Assembly: GCA_028408795.1 (NCBI GenBank)
Contig: JAOOLP010000017.1
Span: 1 to 10,710, forward strand
DNA length: 10,710 bases
Direction: 5' to 3'
Source of the DNA: Candidatus Pelagibacter sp.
GTDB taxonomy: Bacteria > Pseudomonadota > Alphaproteobacteria > Pelagibacterales > Pelagibacteraceae
In this document: piece after piece, positions 1-6,945 of the stretch
How positions within the stretch are numbered: position 1 is the stretch's first letter
How the letters are laid out: every line of letters starts with the position of its first letter
Made by a program: the position numbers and the translations under genes
Notes under the pieces: generated by a model
Database searches by the model: none
What the model was told of the DNA's origin: nothing
Seen by the model: only the letters and a program-made list of their open reading frames with translations

Positions 1-451
1 TGTATTCTCTACAACTTATTAAGCTTGAAAAGGCAGAAACAATACTAAACATAATATGATAAATTATAGGACCAATTTTTCCGAGAATAGCTTTATACTC
101 ACCGTAGCCGTCACTTCTTAAATATACTATAGGTTTTCGACCTAGAATTTTGATAAATAAAGAAATCAAAAAGGTATAAGGAGAGATTGAAATTATCAAA
201 AATTTGGAATCCTCATTTTTTGACGCTTTAATTACCTCTGACAAATAAGAAAAAATATTGCTAAATACTTTGATTCTTTTAATCTTTATTTCATGAGATC
301 TTTTCTTGGTTGATTTCCTACCAAGAAGATTGACTTCAAATTTTTTATTTAAGCCTTCTGGAGTTGATTTTAAATCTAGATTATCACAATAATATTTATT
401 GTCTTCAATAGAAATACTTTCATTTGAAAAAATAAATAATTTTTTTTTCAT
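1..451 (-). CDS. Probable glycosyltransferase, N-terminal 150 residues (truncated by window edge)
   Basis: An open frame begins at ATG 451-449 and runs without a stop to the window edge, giving 150 residues of an N-terminal half. The ATG shares its A with the lepA stop codon (TAATG, 1-nt overlap), so translation is probably coupled to lepA. The protein starts [11 protein letters not shown] hydrophobic stretch around residues 83-110 (FLIISISPYTFLISLFIKIL, then GRKPIVYLRSDGYGEY to about residue 119) resembles the N-terminal nucleotide-fold half of family-4-type glycosyltransferases, where a beta strand is followed by an acceptor-site loop. There is no signal peptide, and the hydrophobic parts look like buried Rossmann-fold strands and helices rather than clear membrane spans. 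The UDP/GDP-sugar-binding C-terminal domain lies outside the window, so substrate and linkage cannot be stated. The reading frame is near certain; the glycosyltransferase call rests on overall resemblance and is moderate. It probably acts on surface polysaccharide or lipopolysaccharide at the inner membrane (inference). Confidence 0.65.
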   Translation of the reverse strand, partial: MKKKLFIFSNESISIEDNKYYCDNLDLKSTPEGLNKKFEVNLLGRKSTKKRSHEIKIKRIKVFSNIFSYLSEVIKASKNEDSKFLIISISPYTFLISLFIKILGRKPIVYLRSDGYGEYKAILGKIGPIIYHIMFSIVSAFSSLISCREY

Positions 452-2259
452 TAGGTTTCTTTATTTATTTTTAAAACGCCAATGAAGGCCTCTTGGGGAA
501 TCTCAACTTTCCCGAATTGTTTAGATCTTGCTTTACCTTTTTTTTGCTTTTCAAGTAATTTTCTTTTTCTATCAGTGGCTCCTCCTCCATGGATTTTTGT
601 TAAAACATCTTTTTTGAAACCTTTAATAGACTCTCGGGCGACTATCTTACCTCCTATAGCAGCTTGAACGGGTATCATAAAATTATGCCTGGGTATCAGA
701 TCTTTTAATTTTTCACAAACCTGTCTTCCAGTTTTTTGTGCAAAATCTTTATGAATAATCATTGCTAACGCATCTACAGGTTCAGAGTTTACCAAAATTC
801 CTAATTTTACTAAACTCCCCTCTCTATATTCAGAAATTTCGTAATCAAAACTTGCGTAACCACTTGAAACAGATTTCAATCTATCATTAAAATCAAAAAC
901 TACCTCGTTGAGAGGCAAATCATAAGATAGTACTGCTCTATTCCCAGAGTAAGTAAGATTTGTTTGTATTCCCCTTTTATCTTGGCAAATTTTAATAATT
1001 GAACCTAAATACTGGTCTGGAGTAATAATTGTCGATTTAATCCATGGTTCCTCAATTCTAGATATTTGTGATGGGTCAGGCATGTTTGAAGGATTCTGTA
1101 AATCTATAATTTCACCTTTTATTTTATGAACTTTATAAATAACTCCAGGAGTTGTTGTAATTAAATTTACGTCAAACTCTCTTTCTAATCTTTCGGTTAT
1201 TATTTCAAGATGTAATAATCCTAAAAAACCACATCTAAACCCTAAGCCCAATGCGCTAGAGGACTCTGGTTCGAATGAGAAACTTGCATCATTTAACTTT
1301 AGTTTTGCTAAACCATCTTTTAATTTTTGATACTCAGAACTATCTACCGGGAACAATCCGCAAAATACTACGGGCTTACTTGGTTTAAAACCAGGTAAAG
1401 GATCATCTATTGGATCTTCAGCATCACAAATAGTATCTCCAACTTTTGTTTCTGATAAAGATTTAATACCAGTAATAATAAAACCTATTTCACCTGAATT
1501 TAATTCATCGATATCTATTGCTTTAGGCGTGAAAACACCAACTTTTTCTATTACATGTTCTTGATCATTCGACATTAATTTAATTTTCATTTGTTTTTTT
1601 AGTTTTCCATTAATGACGCGCACTAAAATAACAACTCCTAAATAACTATCATACCAGCTGTCTACTAATAAACATTTGAGTTTTTCATCTTTTTCTCCTT
1701 TAGGAGCAGGTAATTTTTTAATGATTGCCTCTAATATATCTTCTATTCCTTCACCAGTTTTACCAGAACATGGTATAGCGTCAGAAGTATCAATACCAAC
1801 CACATCCTCTATTTCTTTTTTAGTCTTATCAACATCAGAAGCGGGTAAATCTATCTTATTTAAGATAGGAACAACTTCATGATTTATTTCTAAAGCTTGA
1901 TATACATTTGCCAGTGTTTGAGCTTCTACACCTTGAGTACTATCGACAATTAATAATGACCCTTCACAAGCTGATAATGATCGACTTACTTCGTATCCAA
2001 AATCAACATGGCCAGGAGTATCAATAATATTTAAGAGATACGTATTTCCATCTTTAGCTTTGTAATTTAGTTTTACTGTTTGAGCTTTAATAGTAATCCC
2101 TCTTTCTCTTTCGATGTCCATAGAGTCTAAAACTTGCTGCTTCATTTCACGCTCAGTAAGTCCCCCGCATTTATGAATTATTCTATCTGCAATTGTTGAT
2201 TTGCCGTGATCAATATGCGCAATTATTGAGAAATTACGTATTCTTTGTATGTCTGACAT
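451..2259 (-). CDS. lepA: Elongation factor 4 (LepA), ribosome-associated GTPase
   Basis: LepA/EF4 is a translational GTPase that binds the ribosome and affects elongation, back-translocation or 30S assembly; it is cytosolic and partly membrane-associated. At 602 aa it matches the usual family length of about 600. The GTPase elements are in order: P-loop AHIDHGKST (residues 14-22), switch I RGITIKAQ (53-60), DTPGH (80-84), NKID (134-137), and a G5 loop CSGKTG (164-169) in place of the more usual SAKTG. Elongation-factor domains II and III/V follow. The LepA-specific C-terminal domain is intact, including [18 protein letters not shown] and the [20 protein letters not shown] stretch that reaches toward the peptidyl-transferase centre. 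The ATG immediately abuts the pheT stop codon (TAA|ATG). A weak AGG lies in the pheT tail, so translation is probably coupled. Its last stop base is the first base of the next gene. Identification is very secure. Confidence 0.98.
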   Translation of the reverse strand: MSDIQRIRNFSIIAHIDHGKSTIADRIIHKCGGLTEREMKQQVLDSMDIERERGITIKAQTVKLNYKAKDGNTYLLNIIDTPGHVDFGYEVSRSLSACEGSLLIVDSTQGVEAQTLANVYQALEINHEVVPILNKIDLPASDVDKTKKEIEDVVGIDTSDAIPCSGKTGEGIEDILEAIIKKLPAPKGEKDEKLKCLLVDSWYDSYLGVVILVRVINGKLKKQMKIKLMSNDQEHVIEKVGVFTPKAIDIDELNSGEIGFIITGIKSLSETKVGDTICDAEDPIDDPLPGFKPSKPVVFCGLFPVDSSEYQKLKDGLAKLKLNDASFSFEPESSSALGLGFRCGFLGLLHLEIITERLEREFDVNLITTTPGVIYKVHKIKGEIIDLQNPSNMPDPSQISRIEEPWIKSTIITPDQYLGSIIKICQDKRGIQTNLTYSGNRAVLSYDLPLNEVVFDFNDRLKSVSSGYASFDYEISEYREGSLVKLGILVNSEPVDALAMIIHKDFAQKTGRQVCEKLKDLIPRHNFMIPVQAAIGGKIVARESIKGFKKDVLTKIHGGGATDRKRKLLEKQKKGKARSKQFGKVEIPQEAFIGVLKINKET

Positions 2260-4662
2260 TTAGGACCTAATTGTAGCGCCGGTTTTATCCTTAACTATAT
2301 CAATAATTTTTTTGCTTATTTCATCTAAATCTTTTTCACTTAAAGTTTTATCGAGTGCTTGTAAAGAAACGTTTATAGCAACTGATTTTTTATCTTTAGG
2401 AATATTATCACCTTGATAAACATCAAACGTTGTAACTTCTTTAATTAAAGAGGTATCAATATCTTTAATTATTTTTTCAAGTAATCCAACCTTAAATATT
2501 CTATCAATAACAAAAGCAAAATCTCTTTCTGATTTCTGAAAATCTGATGCTTGAAAGTTTTTCTTTAATTGTCTTATTTTTTTATTTGGTTCAGGGATGT
2601 TTTTTAAAAATATTTCTAATCCGTAAACATTCGGTTCTTTAAAATCTAATTTTTTAATTATTGCTGGATGTATTTCTCCAAAATAAGCAAGCAAAGCTCC
2701 TTTTTCAGACTTAAATGTAACACAGCCTGATCTACCAGGGTGATAACACTGTTTTGTGTTATCACTTATGAAAAAATCTTTATCGCTAATTCCAAGCTCA
2801 ATTAACGTTTTGATTACATCGCCTTTAATATCAAATACATCTACGTTTCTCTCTTTTTCAATCCAGCTTTTCCTATTTACTTTTCCTGATGTCAAAGCGC
2901 CAACAACAACTTCTTGTTCTCCAGGGTTTTTACCAAAGAATGTTGGGCCTATTTCAAATAAAGAAAAATCTTTATAACCTCTATCTTGATTCTTTTTAAG
3001 GTGAATAGAAAGATTAGAAAATATAGATCTTCTCAAAACATCTAAATCTGAAGATATTGGATTTAAAATTGGAATTTCTTTTTCTCCTTTTGAAAATTGT
3101 TTATCAATTTTTGAGTCGGTGAAAGACCAAGTTACAGTTTCTAAATATCCTTTAGAAGCTAAAGATCTCTGAGACAAATGGAAGAGTTTTTGTCTAAAAC
3201 TAAGTGTTTCTTGCTCACGCTTTTTATTAGGTTCAATAAGCTTTATGTTTTTAAAACCTTTAATTCTTATTAGTTCTTCTATGATATCAACATCTTGACT
3301 AATGTCAGGTCTCCAAGAAGGAATCTCTACTTTTAAATCTTTTTTTCCTTTTTTACATTTAAATCCCAGAGAAAGTAATATTTTTTGTGCCTCACTAATA
3401 TTTAGCGGTATACCTATTAAATTTTCAAATTTATCTATCTCAAATTTTATCGAATTATTTTTTTTGGAATTTTTTCCTGTAATTGTAAATTTACTAACTT
3501 GGCCCCCACATATTCTTGTAATTAGTTCAGCCGCAACTTCTAGTCCTTCTAAAACAGAGTTGGGATCTATACCTCTTTCAAATCTATACTTAGCATCAGT
3601 ATCAATGGATAAGTCTCGAGCTGTTTTTCTAATGGATTTTGGTAAAAAATATGCTGACTCTAAAAGAATATTTTTTGTGGTAAATTCTGTTGATGTTTTA
3701 GTTCCACCTATTATGCCGCCTAAACCTAAAACACTTGATTTATCAGCGATAACACACATTCCCCTCTTAAGTTTATATTTTTTATCATCCAAAGCTTCGA
3801 ACTCTTCTCCCTCTTTTGAATCTCTAACAATAATCTCTTTATCGATTTTATCAGCATCATAAGCGTGGAGTGGACGATTTAAATCAAACATAACGTAATT
3901 TGTAATATCTACAACTGCTGAAATAGGTTTTAATCCTAGAGCTAAAAGTTTATTTTTTAGCCATTCTGGACTCTCTTTATTAGATATGTTCTTAATGTAA
4001 CAACTGCCAAAAGTTAGACAGCCCTGATTTGGATCTTTTGAAATTGAGATTTTAATTAAGTTTTTTCCACTTTGTTTAATCTTTTTCTTTTTTAATGGTA
4101 TTAATTTACCGATACCTGATGAAGATAAATCTCTTGCTATACCTCTGACGCCTAAACAGTCCGATCTATTAGGTGTAACCGAAATATCAATTGCTTTTAC
4201 AGATTTAGTTTTGAAATAATTTTTTCCAATTTCATTTTCCTTATTTTGTAACTCAATTATTCCCTCACTTTCCTTAGATATATTTAGTTCACTTTCAGAG
4301 CAAAGCATGCCTTTAGACTCAACTCCTCTAATTTTAGCTATTTTCAATTTAAATTTTGTTTTAGGTATAATGGCACCTGGAGGAGCATAGATTGTTAATA
4401 GGCCGTCTCTTGCATTTGGAGCTCCACAAACAACTTTAATAAGTTTATTTCCACCAACATTAACATCACAGACTTTCAGTTTGTCTGCGTTTGGGTGTTT
4501 TTCAACTTTTATAATTTTAGCTATTTTAAAATCACTTAAATTACTTGAGCTATCTTTGATCCCTTCAACTTCCAAGCCAATATTAGTTAGTTTGTCTATT
4601 ATATCATTTTCATTAGCTGTAGTTTTGAGATGTTCTTTTAGCCATGGAAGAGTAATTATCAT
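2260..4662 (-). CDS. pheT: Phenylalanyl-tRNA synthetase beta subunit
   Basis: This is the beta chain of the cytosolic alpha2-beta2 PheRS that charges tRNA-Phe; beta holds the editing site for mischarged Tyr-tRNA-Phe and much of the tRNA contact surface. At 800 aa it is close to the E. coli length of 795. Domains in order: EMAP-like tRNA-binding domain (about 39-150, with [13 protein letters not shown]), B3/4 editing domain (about 210-385), B5 domain (about 405-470, ending [19 protein letters not shown]), catalytic-like core (about 480-690, with GPTFFG) and C-terminal FDX-ACB anticodon-binding domain (about 705-799, [10 protein letters not shown]). From memory of E. coli PheRS, the editing residues H265, E334, T354 and A356 correspond here to H266, E335, T355 and A357. 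The basic residue at 245 is Lys, where I recall Arg in E. coli. The start overlaps the pheS stop by 4 nt (ATGA) and has a visible Shine-Dalgarno. Very secure. Confidence 0.98.
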   Translation of the reverse strand: MIITLPWLKEHLKTTANENDIIDKLTNIGLEVEGIKDSSSNLSDFKIAKIIKVEKHPNADKLKVCDVNVGGNKLIKVVCGAPNARDGLLTIYAPPGAIIPKTKFKLKIAKIRGVESKGMLCSESELNISKESEGIIELQNKENEIGKNYFKTKSVKAIDISVTPNRSDCLGVRGIARDLSSSGIGKLIPLKKKKIKQSGKNLIKISISKDPNQGCLTFGSCYIKNISNKESPEWLKNKLLALGLKPISAVVDITNYVMFDLNRPLHAYDADKIDKEIIVRDSKEGEEFEALDDKKYKLKRGMCVIADKSSVLGLGGIIGGTKTSTEFTTKNILLESAYFLPKSIRKTARDLSIDTDAKYRFERGIDPNSVLEGLEVAAELITRICGGQVSKFTITGKNSKKNNSIKFEIDKFENLIGIPLNISEAQKILLSLGFKCKKGKKDLKVEIPSWRPDISQDVDIIEELIRIKGFKNIKLIEPNKKREQETLSFRQKLFHLSQRSLASKGYLETVTWSFTDSKIDKQFSKGEKEIPILNPISSDLDVLRRSIFSNLSIHLKKNQDRGYKDFSLFEIGPTFFGKNPGEQEVVVGALTSGKVNRKSWIEKERNVDVFDIKGDVIKTLIELGISDKDFFISDNTKQCYHPGRSGCVTFKSEKGALLAYFGEIHPAIIKKLDFKEPNVYGLEIFLKNIPEPNKKIRQLKKNFQASDFQKSERDFAFVIDRIFKVGLLEKIIKDIDTSLIKEVTTFDVYQGDNIPKDKKSVAINVSLQALDKTLSEKDLDEISKKIIDIVKDKTGATIRS

Positions 4663-5726
4663 TTGCTAAGCCCTCTGTAATTAGTTGGTACGTCCAATGG
4701 ATCAAATCCAAAATGACTTAACCAGCGATAATCCGTTTCAAAAAAAGCTCGTAAATCATTAATTCCATACTTAAGCATCGCAAGTCGATCTATTCCCATA
4801 CCAAAAGCAAATCCTTGATACTTTTTTGTGTCAACTTTTGCATTCTTAAGAACATTGGGATGAACCATTCCACATCCCAGAACTTCTAACCATTTATCGC
4901 CCTCTCCAATAGTGATCTTGCCATTATCAATTCTATAGCCAATATCAACTTCTGCTGAAGGTTCTGTGAAAGGAAAATGACTTGGTCTAAATCTCATTTT
5001 GACATTTTTAACCTCAAAAAATTCTTTTACAAAATAATCTAAGCAACCTTTTAGATGTCCCATAGTTATATTTTTATCAATATGAAGTCCTTCTAATTGA
5101 TGGAACATTGGAGCATGAGTCTGGTCGCTATCACAACGATAAGTTCTCCCTGGAACAATAATTTTAAAAGGCGGCTTCCCAGATATCATTGTTCGAATTT
5201 GAACTGGTGAAGTGTGAGTTCTTAGTAATATTTTTTTATTTTTTTCTAGATAAAAAGTGTCATGCATATCTCGAGCTGGGTGTTCTTCTGGAGTATTTAA
5301 AGCTGTAAAATTATTATATTCCGACTCTACATCTGGACCCTCTGCTACTGAAAAACCAATTTCTGAAAATATAGATGAAATTTCATCAATAACTTGTGAG
5401 ACAGGATGAATTTTTCCCTGACGATAAGGTCTTGTTGGTAAAGTTACGTCTATCTTTTCATCTTTTAATTTACTATTTATTTCAGTGGTCTCTATTTCTA
5501 GACTCTTTTGATCAATTTGACTGGCAATATCTTCTTTAATTCTATTTAGTTTTGATGCAAACTGTTTTCTTTTATCAACCTCAAGACTTCCCAAAGTTTT
5601 AAATTGTTGCGTTATTTGACCATTCTTACCAAAAAATTCAGTTTTGATATTTTGTAATTCCTCTTTAGTTTTAACAGAACTAATTTTAGCGCTAAATATA
5701 GAATTTATTTTTTCCAAATCACTCAT
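4659..5726 (-). CDS. pheS: Phenylalanyl-tRNA synthetase alpha subunit
   Basis: The catalytic alpha chain of PheRS activates phenylalanine with ATP and transfers it to the 2'-OH of tRNA-Phe. It is a class II synthetase of 355 aa, somewhat longer than E. coli PheS (327). Residues 1 to about 90 are the Lys/Glu-rich N-terminal coiled-coil arm that contacts tRNA. The catalytic domain starts near residue 95 with [13 protein letters not shown]. Motif 2 lies around 193-213 ([16 protein letters not shown]...), [14 protein letters not shown] occupies 246-259, and motif 3 is [11 protein letters not shown] (308-318). HTSPVQIR (171-178) is a further family signature of the active site. The start ATG at 5726 follows a 49-nt gap after rplT and lacks an obvious Shine-Dalgarno; the frame and the MSDLEKI start fit the family. 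The stop overlaps pheT by 4 nt. Very secure. Confidence 0.98.
   Translation of the reverse strand: MSDLEKINSIFSAKISSVKTKEELQNIKTEFFGKNGQITQQFKTLGSLEVDKRKQFASKLNRIKEDIASQIDQKSLEIETTEINSKLKDEKIDVTLPTRPYRQGKIHPVSQVIDEISSIFSEIGFSVAEGPDVESEYNNFTALNTPEEHPARDMHDTFYLEKNKKILLRTHTSPVQIRTMISGKPPFKIIVPGRTYRCDSDQTHAPMFHQLEGLHIDKNITMGHLKGCLDYFVKEFFEVKNVKMRFRPSHFPFTEPSAEVDIGYRIDNGKITIGEGDKWLEVLGCGMVHPNVLKNAKVDTKKYQGFAFGMGIDRLAMLKYGINDLRAFFETDYRWLSHFGFDPLDVPTNYRGLSK
4671..4676 (-). promoter_or_regulatory. Ribosome binding site of pheT
   Basis: On the minus strand this reads AGAGGG, 8 nt before the pheT ATG and inside the 3' end of pheS. It is one of only two clear Shine-Dalgarno sequences among the genes here. 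It supports the ATG at 4662 as the pheT start and suggests that pheT is initiated independently as well as through the ATGA overlap with pheS, which would help keep the two subunits equimolar (inference). Confidence 0.65.
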
Positions 5727-5733
5727 CGGGTAA

Positions 5734-5766
5734 TTGATTTTTTATATTAAGTTGAGATTAAATCAA
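5734..5766 (-). promoter_or_regulatory. Candidate hairpin in the pheS leader
   Basis: In the rplT-pheS gap the minus-strand RNA has a 7-bp inverted repeat, TTGATTT pairing with AAATCAA (plus-strand arms 5734-5740 and 5760-5766), with a 19-nt loop. It ends about 7 nt before the pheS ATG and could shade the start region. The stem is A/U-rich and the loop is long, so stability is low and chance occurrence in AT-rich DNA is quite possible. No Phe-rich leader peptide accompanies it. Confidence 0.2.
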
Positions 5767-5769
5767 AGG

Positions 5770-5786
5770 CCCTTATTAACTAAGGG
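5770..5786 (-). other. Short perfect hairpin over the rplT stop codon
   Basis: The minus-strand RNA reads CCCUUA-GUUAA-UAAGGG: a perfect 6-bp stem with three G-C pairs and a 5-nt loop. It spans the last codons of rplT and its tandem stop TAA TAA. The sequence after it is not a U-run (CCUUUGAUUUAA...), so it does not fit an intrinsic terminator. It could instead act as a processing or 3'-end-stabilising structure, or modulate readthrough into pheST. Function is inference only. Confidence 0.35.
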
Positions 5787-6132
5787 AGGATTGAACCTTT
5801 TTTACTATAGATTTAAACACTTCTGGATTATTATAAGCCAATTCTGCTAGCACTTTTCTATCTAACTTTATCTTTGATTTTGCTAAACCGTTGATAAATT
5901 TTGCGTAAGTAAGACCCTCTGTTCTAACCCCAGCATTAATTCTTTGTATCCACAAAGATCTGAATTCTCGTTTTTTTGCTTTTCTATCTCTGTAGGCATA
6001 CTGCATAGCCTTTTCCATCGCTTGACGAGCAATTCGAATAGTATTTTTTCTTCTACCGTACTGACCTTTTACAGATTTTAAAACTTTTTTATGTTTTGCT
6101 CTGCTTACAACACCTCTTTTTGTTCTAGCCAT
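5776..6132 (-). CDS. rplT: 50S ribosomal protein L20
   Basis: L20 binds 23S rRNA early in assembly of the large subunit; in E. coli it also represses translation of its own operon. At 118 aa it has the normal family length. The basic N-terminal extension that threads into rRNA is present ([19 protein letters not shown]), followed by the family core with [15 protein letters not shown] and [11 protein letters not shown] (about residues 44-70), and YAKFINGL with [11 protein letters not shown] in the globular C-terminal part. The start is fixed by a good Shine-Dalgarno (AGAGGA) 4 nt upstream, and only 1 nt separates it from the rpmI stop. Two consecutive TAA stops end the gene. Very secure. Confidence 0.98.
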   Translation of the reverse strand: MARTKRGVVSRAKHKKVLKSVKGQYGRRKNTIRIARQAMEKAMQYAYRDRKAKKREFRSLWIQRINAGVRTEGLTYAKFINGLAKSKIKLDRKVLAELAYNNPEVFKSIVKKVQSSLS

Positions 6133-6133
6133 A

Positions 6134-6340
6134 TTATCCTCTTAAATTATATGGCATGTACGATTTAACAATTTTAGTGTCTTGTTTGCTCATGATCGTA
6201 GTGCCTCTTTGTTTTCTGATTTGTGAATTTGTTCTTTTTATCATTCCGTGTCTCTTACCAGCTTGAGGCATTTTAATTTTTCCTGAAGCAGTAAATCGAA
6301 ATCTTTTTTTAGCTGAGCTTTTAGTTTTCAATTTTGGCAT
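6134..6340 (-). CDS. rpmI: 50S ribosomal protein L35
   Basis: L35 is a small, highly basic protein of the large ribosomal subunit. At 68 aa it is close to the 65 aa of E. coli. It opens with the family signature [20 protein letters not shown], followed by [17 protein letters not shown] and the C-terminal end SYMPYNLRG. The ATG follows a 59-nt gap after infC and has no recognisable Shine-Dalgarno, but the MPKLKTK start is canonical for the family. It sits 1 nt before rplT in the near-universal infC-rpmI-rplT order. Very secure. Confidence 0.97.
   Translation of the reverse strand: MPKLKTKSSAKKRFRFTASGKIKMPQAGKRHGMIKRTNSQIRKQRGTTIMSKQDTKIVKSYMPYNLRG
6137..6142 (-). promoter_or_regulatory. Ribosome binding site of rplT
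   Basis: The minus strand reads AGAGGA followed by TAAT and then the rplT ATG. The Shine-Dalgarno lies within the last codons of rpmI, and the rpmI stop (TAA) falls in the spacer. This compact stop/start arrangement implies that L35 and L20 translation are linked. The spacer of 4 nt is short but workable. Confidence 0.65.
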
Positions 6341-6371
6341 AAATAATTCGGATTTTATATCGCTATTAGTA

Positions 6372-6401
6372 AATCTTTACAAGGTGATATTAGCTAAGAT
6401 T
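6372..6401 (-). other. infC-rpmI spacer with weak inverted repeat
   Basis: The 59-nt gap between infC and rpmI (6341-6399) holds an inverted repeat on the minus strand, AATCTT pairing with AAGATT (plus-strand arms 6396-6401 and 6372-6377), with an 18-nt loop. The first arm overlaps the infC stop codon. In E. coli the L20-responsive operator lies in this neighbourhood, so the gap is the natural place for a control element. Nothing in the sequence resembles the long E. coli pseudoknot, however, and the stem is weak. I see no promoter motif here that I would defend. Confidence 0.15.
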
Positions 6402-6945
6402 AAATGGGTTGAATTATCATTACCATTTGCCTTCCTTCAAATTTGGGTTGGCTTTCAACTTTAGCTACGTCTTTTGTTTCCTCAATAATTCTATTCATTA
6501 ATTCTTTGCCTAGCTCCGTATGTTGCATCTCTCTACCTTTGAACTTGACTGTAAATTTAACTTTATCTCCTTTTGAGATGAATTTTTTAGCATTTTTGAT
6601 TTTAAAATTATAATCATGAGCCTCTGTGCCAGGTCTAAGTTTTATTTCTTTAAGTGAAACTATTTTTTGCTTTTTTTTAGCCTGATTTGCTTTTTTTTGT
6701 AAATCGTATTTGTATTTACCCATGTCCATTATTTTACAAACTGGTGGATTTGCATTAGGTGATATTTCGATTAAATCTAAGCCTTCTTGTTTAGCTAGAT
6801 CAATTGCTTTATTTAATTGCATTGTACCAAGGTTTCCTCCATCACTTCCAATTACTTGAACATCTAATGCTCTTATTCTCTCGTTAGCTTTAGGGCCTTG
6901 AGGTTTGCTTCTTCTTTGAAAGTAATTTGGTTTAAAACTTGACAC
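6400..6945 (-). CDS. infC: Translation initiation factor IF-3 (GTG start)
   Basis: IF-3 binds the 30S subunit, keeps it apart from 50S and checks the start codon-initiator tRNA pairing. At 181 aa it has the normal length. The N-domain (about 17-80) carries GPKANERIRALDVQVIG and EGLDLIEISPNANPPVCKIM; the linker helix follows (GKYKYDLQKKANQAKKKQK, 76-94); the C-domain (about 95-181) carries SLKEIKLRPGTEAHDYNFKI, KGDKVKFTVKFKGREM and KFEGRQMVMII. The start chosen is GTG at 6945-6943, directly abutting the thrS stop (TAA|GTG), with no Shine-Dalgarno, which implies reinitiation by ribosomes finishing thrS. E. coli infC uses the rare AUU start for autoregulation. GTG is also non-AUG, but I know of no evidence that IF-3 discriminates strongly against it. 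Product very secure; exact start fairly secure. Confidence 0.96.
   Translation of the reverse strand: MSSFKPNYFQRRSKPQGPKANERIRALDVQVIGSDGGNLGTMQLNKAIDLAKQEGLDLIEISPNANPPVCKIMDMGKYKYDLQKKANQAKKKQKIVSLKEIKLRPGTEAHDYNFKIKNAKKFISKGDKVKFTVKFKGREMQHTELGKELMNRIIEETKDVAKVESQPKFEGRQMVMIIQPI

Noticed and set aside
1676..1882. Short plus-strand frame opposite lepA (and similar ones at 482-667, 2756-2977 and 4481-4669)
   Set aside because: All sit inside conserved genes on the other strand and have the composition of antisense shadows.
3302..3862. 186-codon plus-strand open frame opposite pheT
   Set aside because: It lies wholly antisense to the B3/4 and B5 regions of a clearly intact pheT. Its translation has no recognisable domain, and its Ser/Phe/Leu-rich composition is what antisense of a Lys/Asn/Glu-rich gene produces.
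5727..5775. pheM-type leader peptide before pheS
   Set aside because: No ATG-initiated short frame rich in Phe codons exists in the 49-nt gap.
5770..5786. Intrinsic terminator after rplT
   Set aside because: The hairpin is perfect, but it is not followed by a U-run on the minus strand, and pheS continues in the same direction only 49 nt away; kept only as an uncharacterised structure.
6368..6380. Near-palindrome GTAAATCTTTAC in the infC-rpmI spacer as a repressor operator
   Set aside because: Five-base arms of A/T-rich sequence are expected by chance at this base composition, and no second copy was seen.
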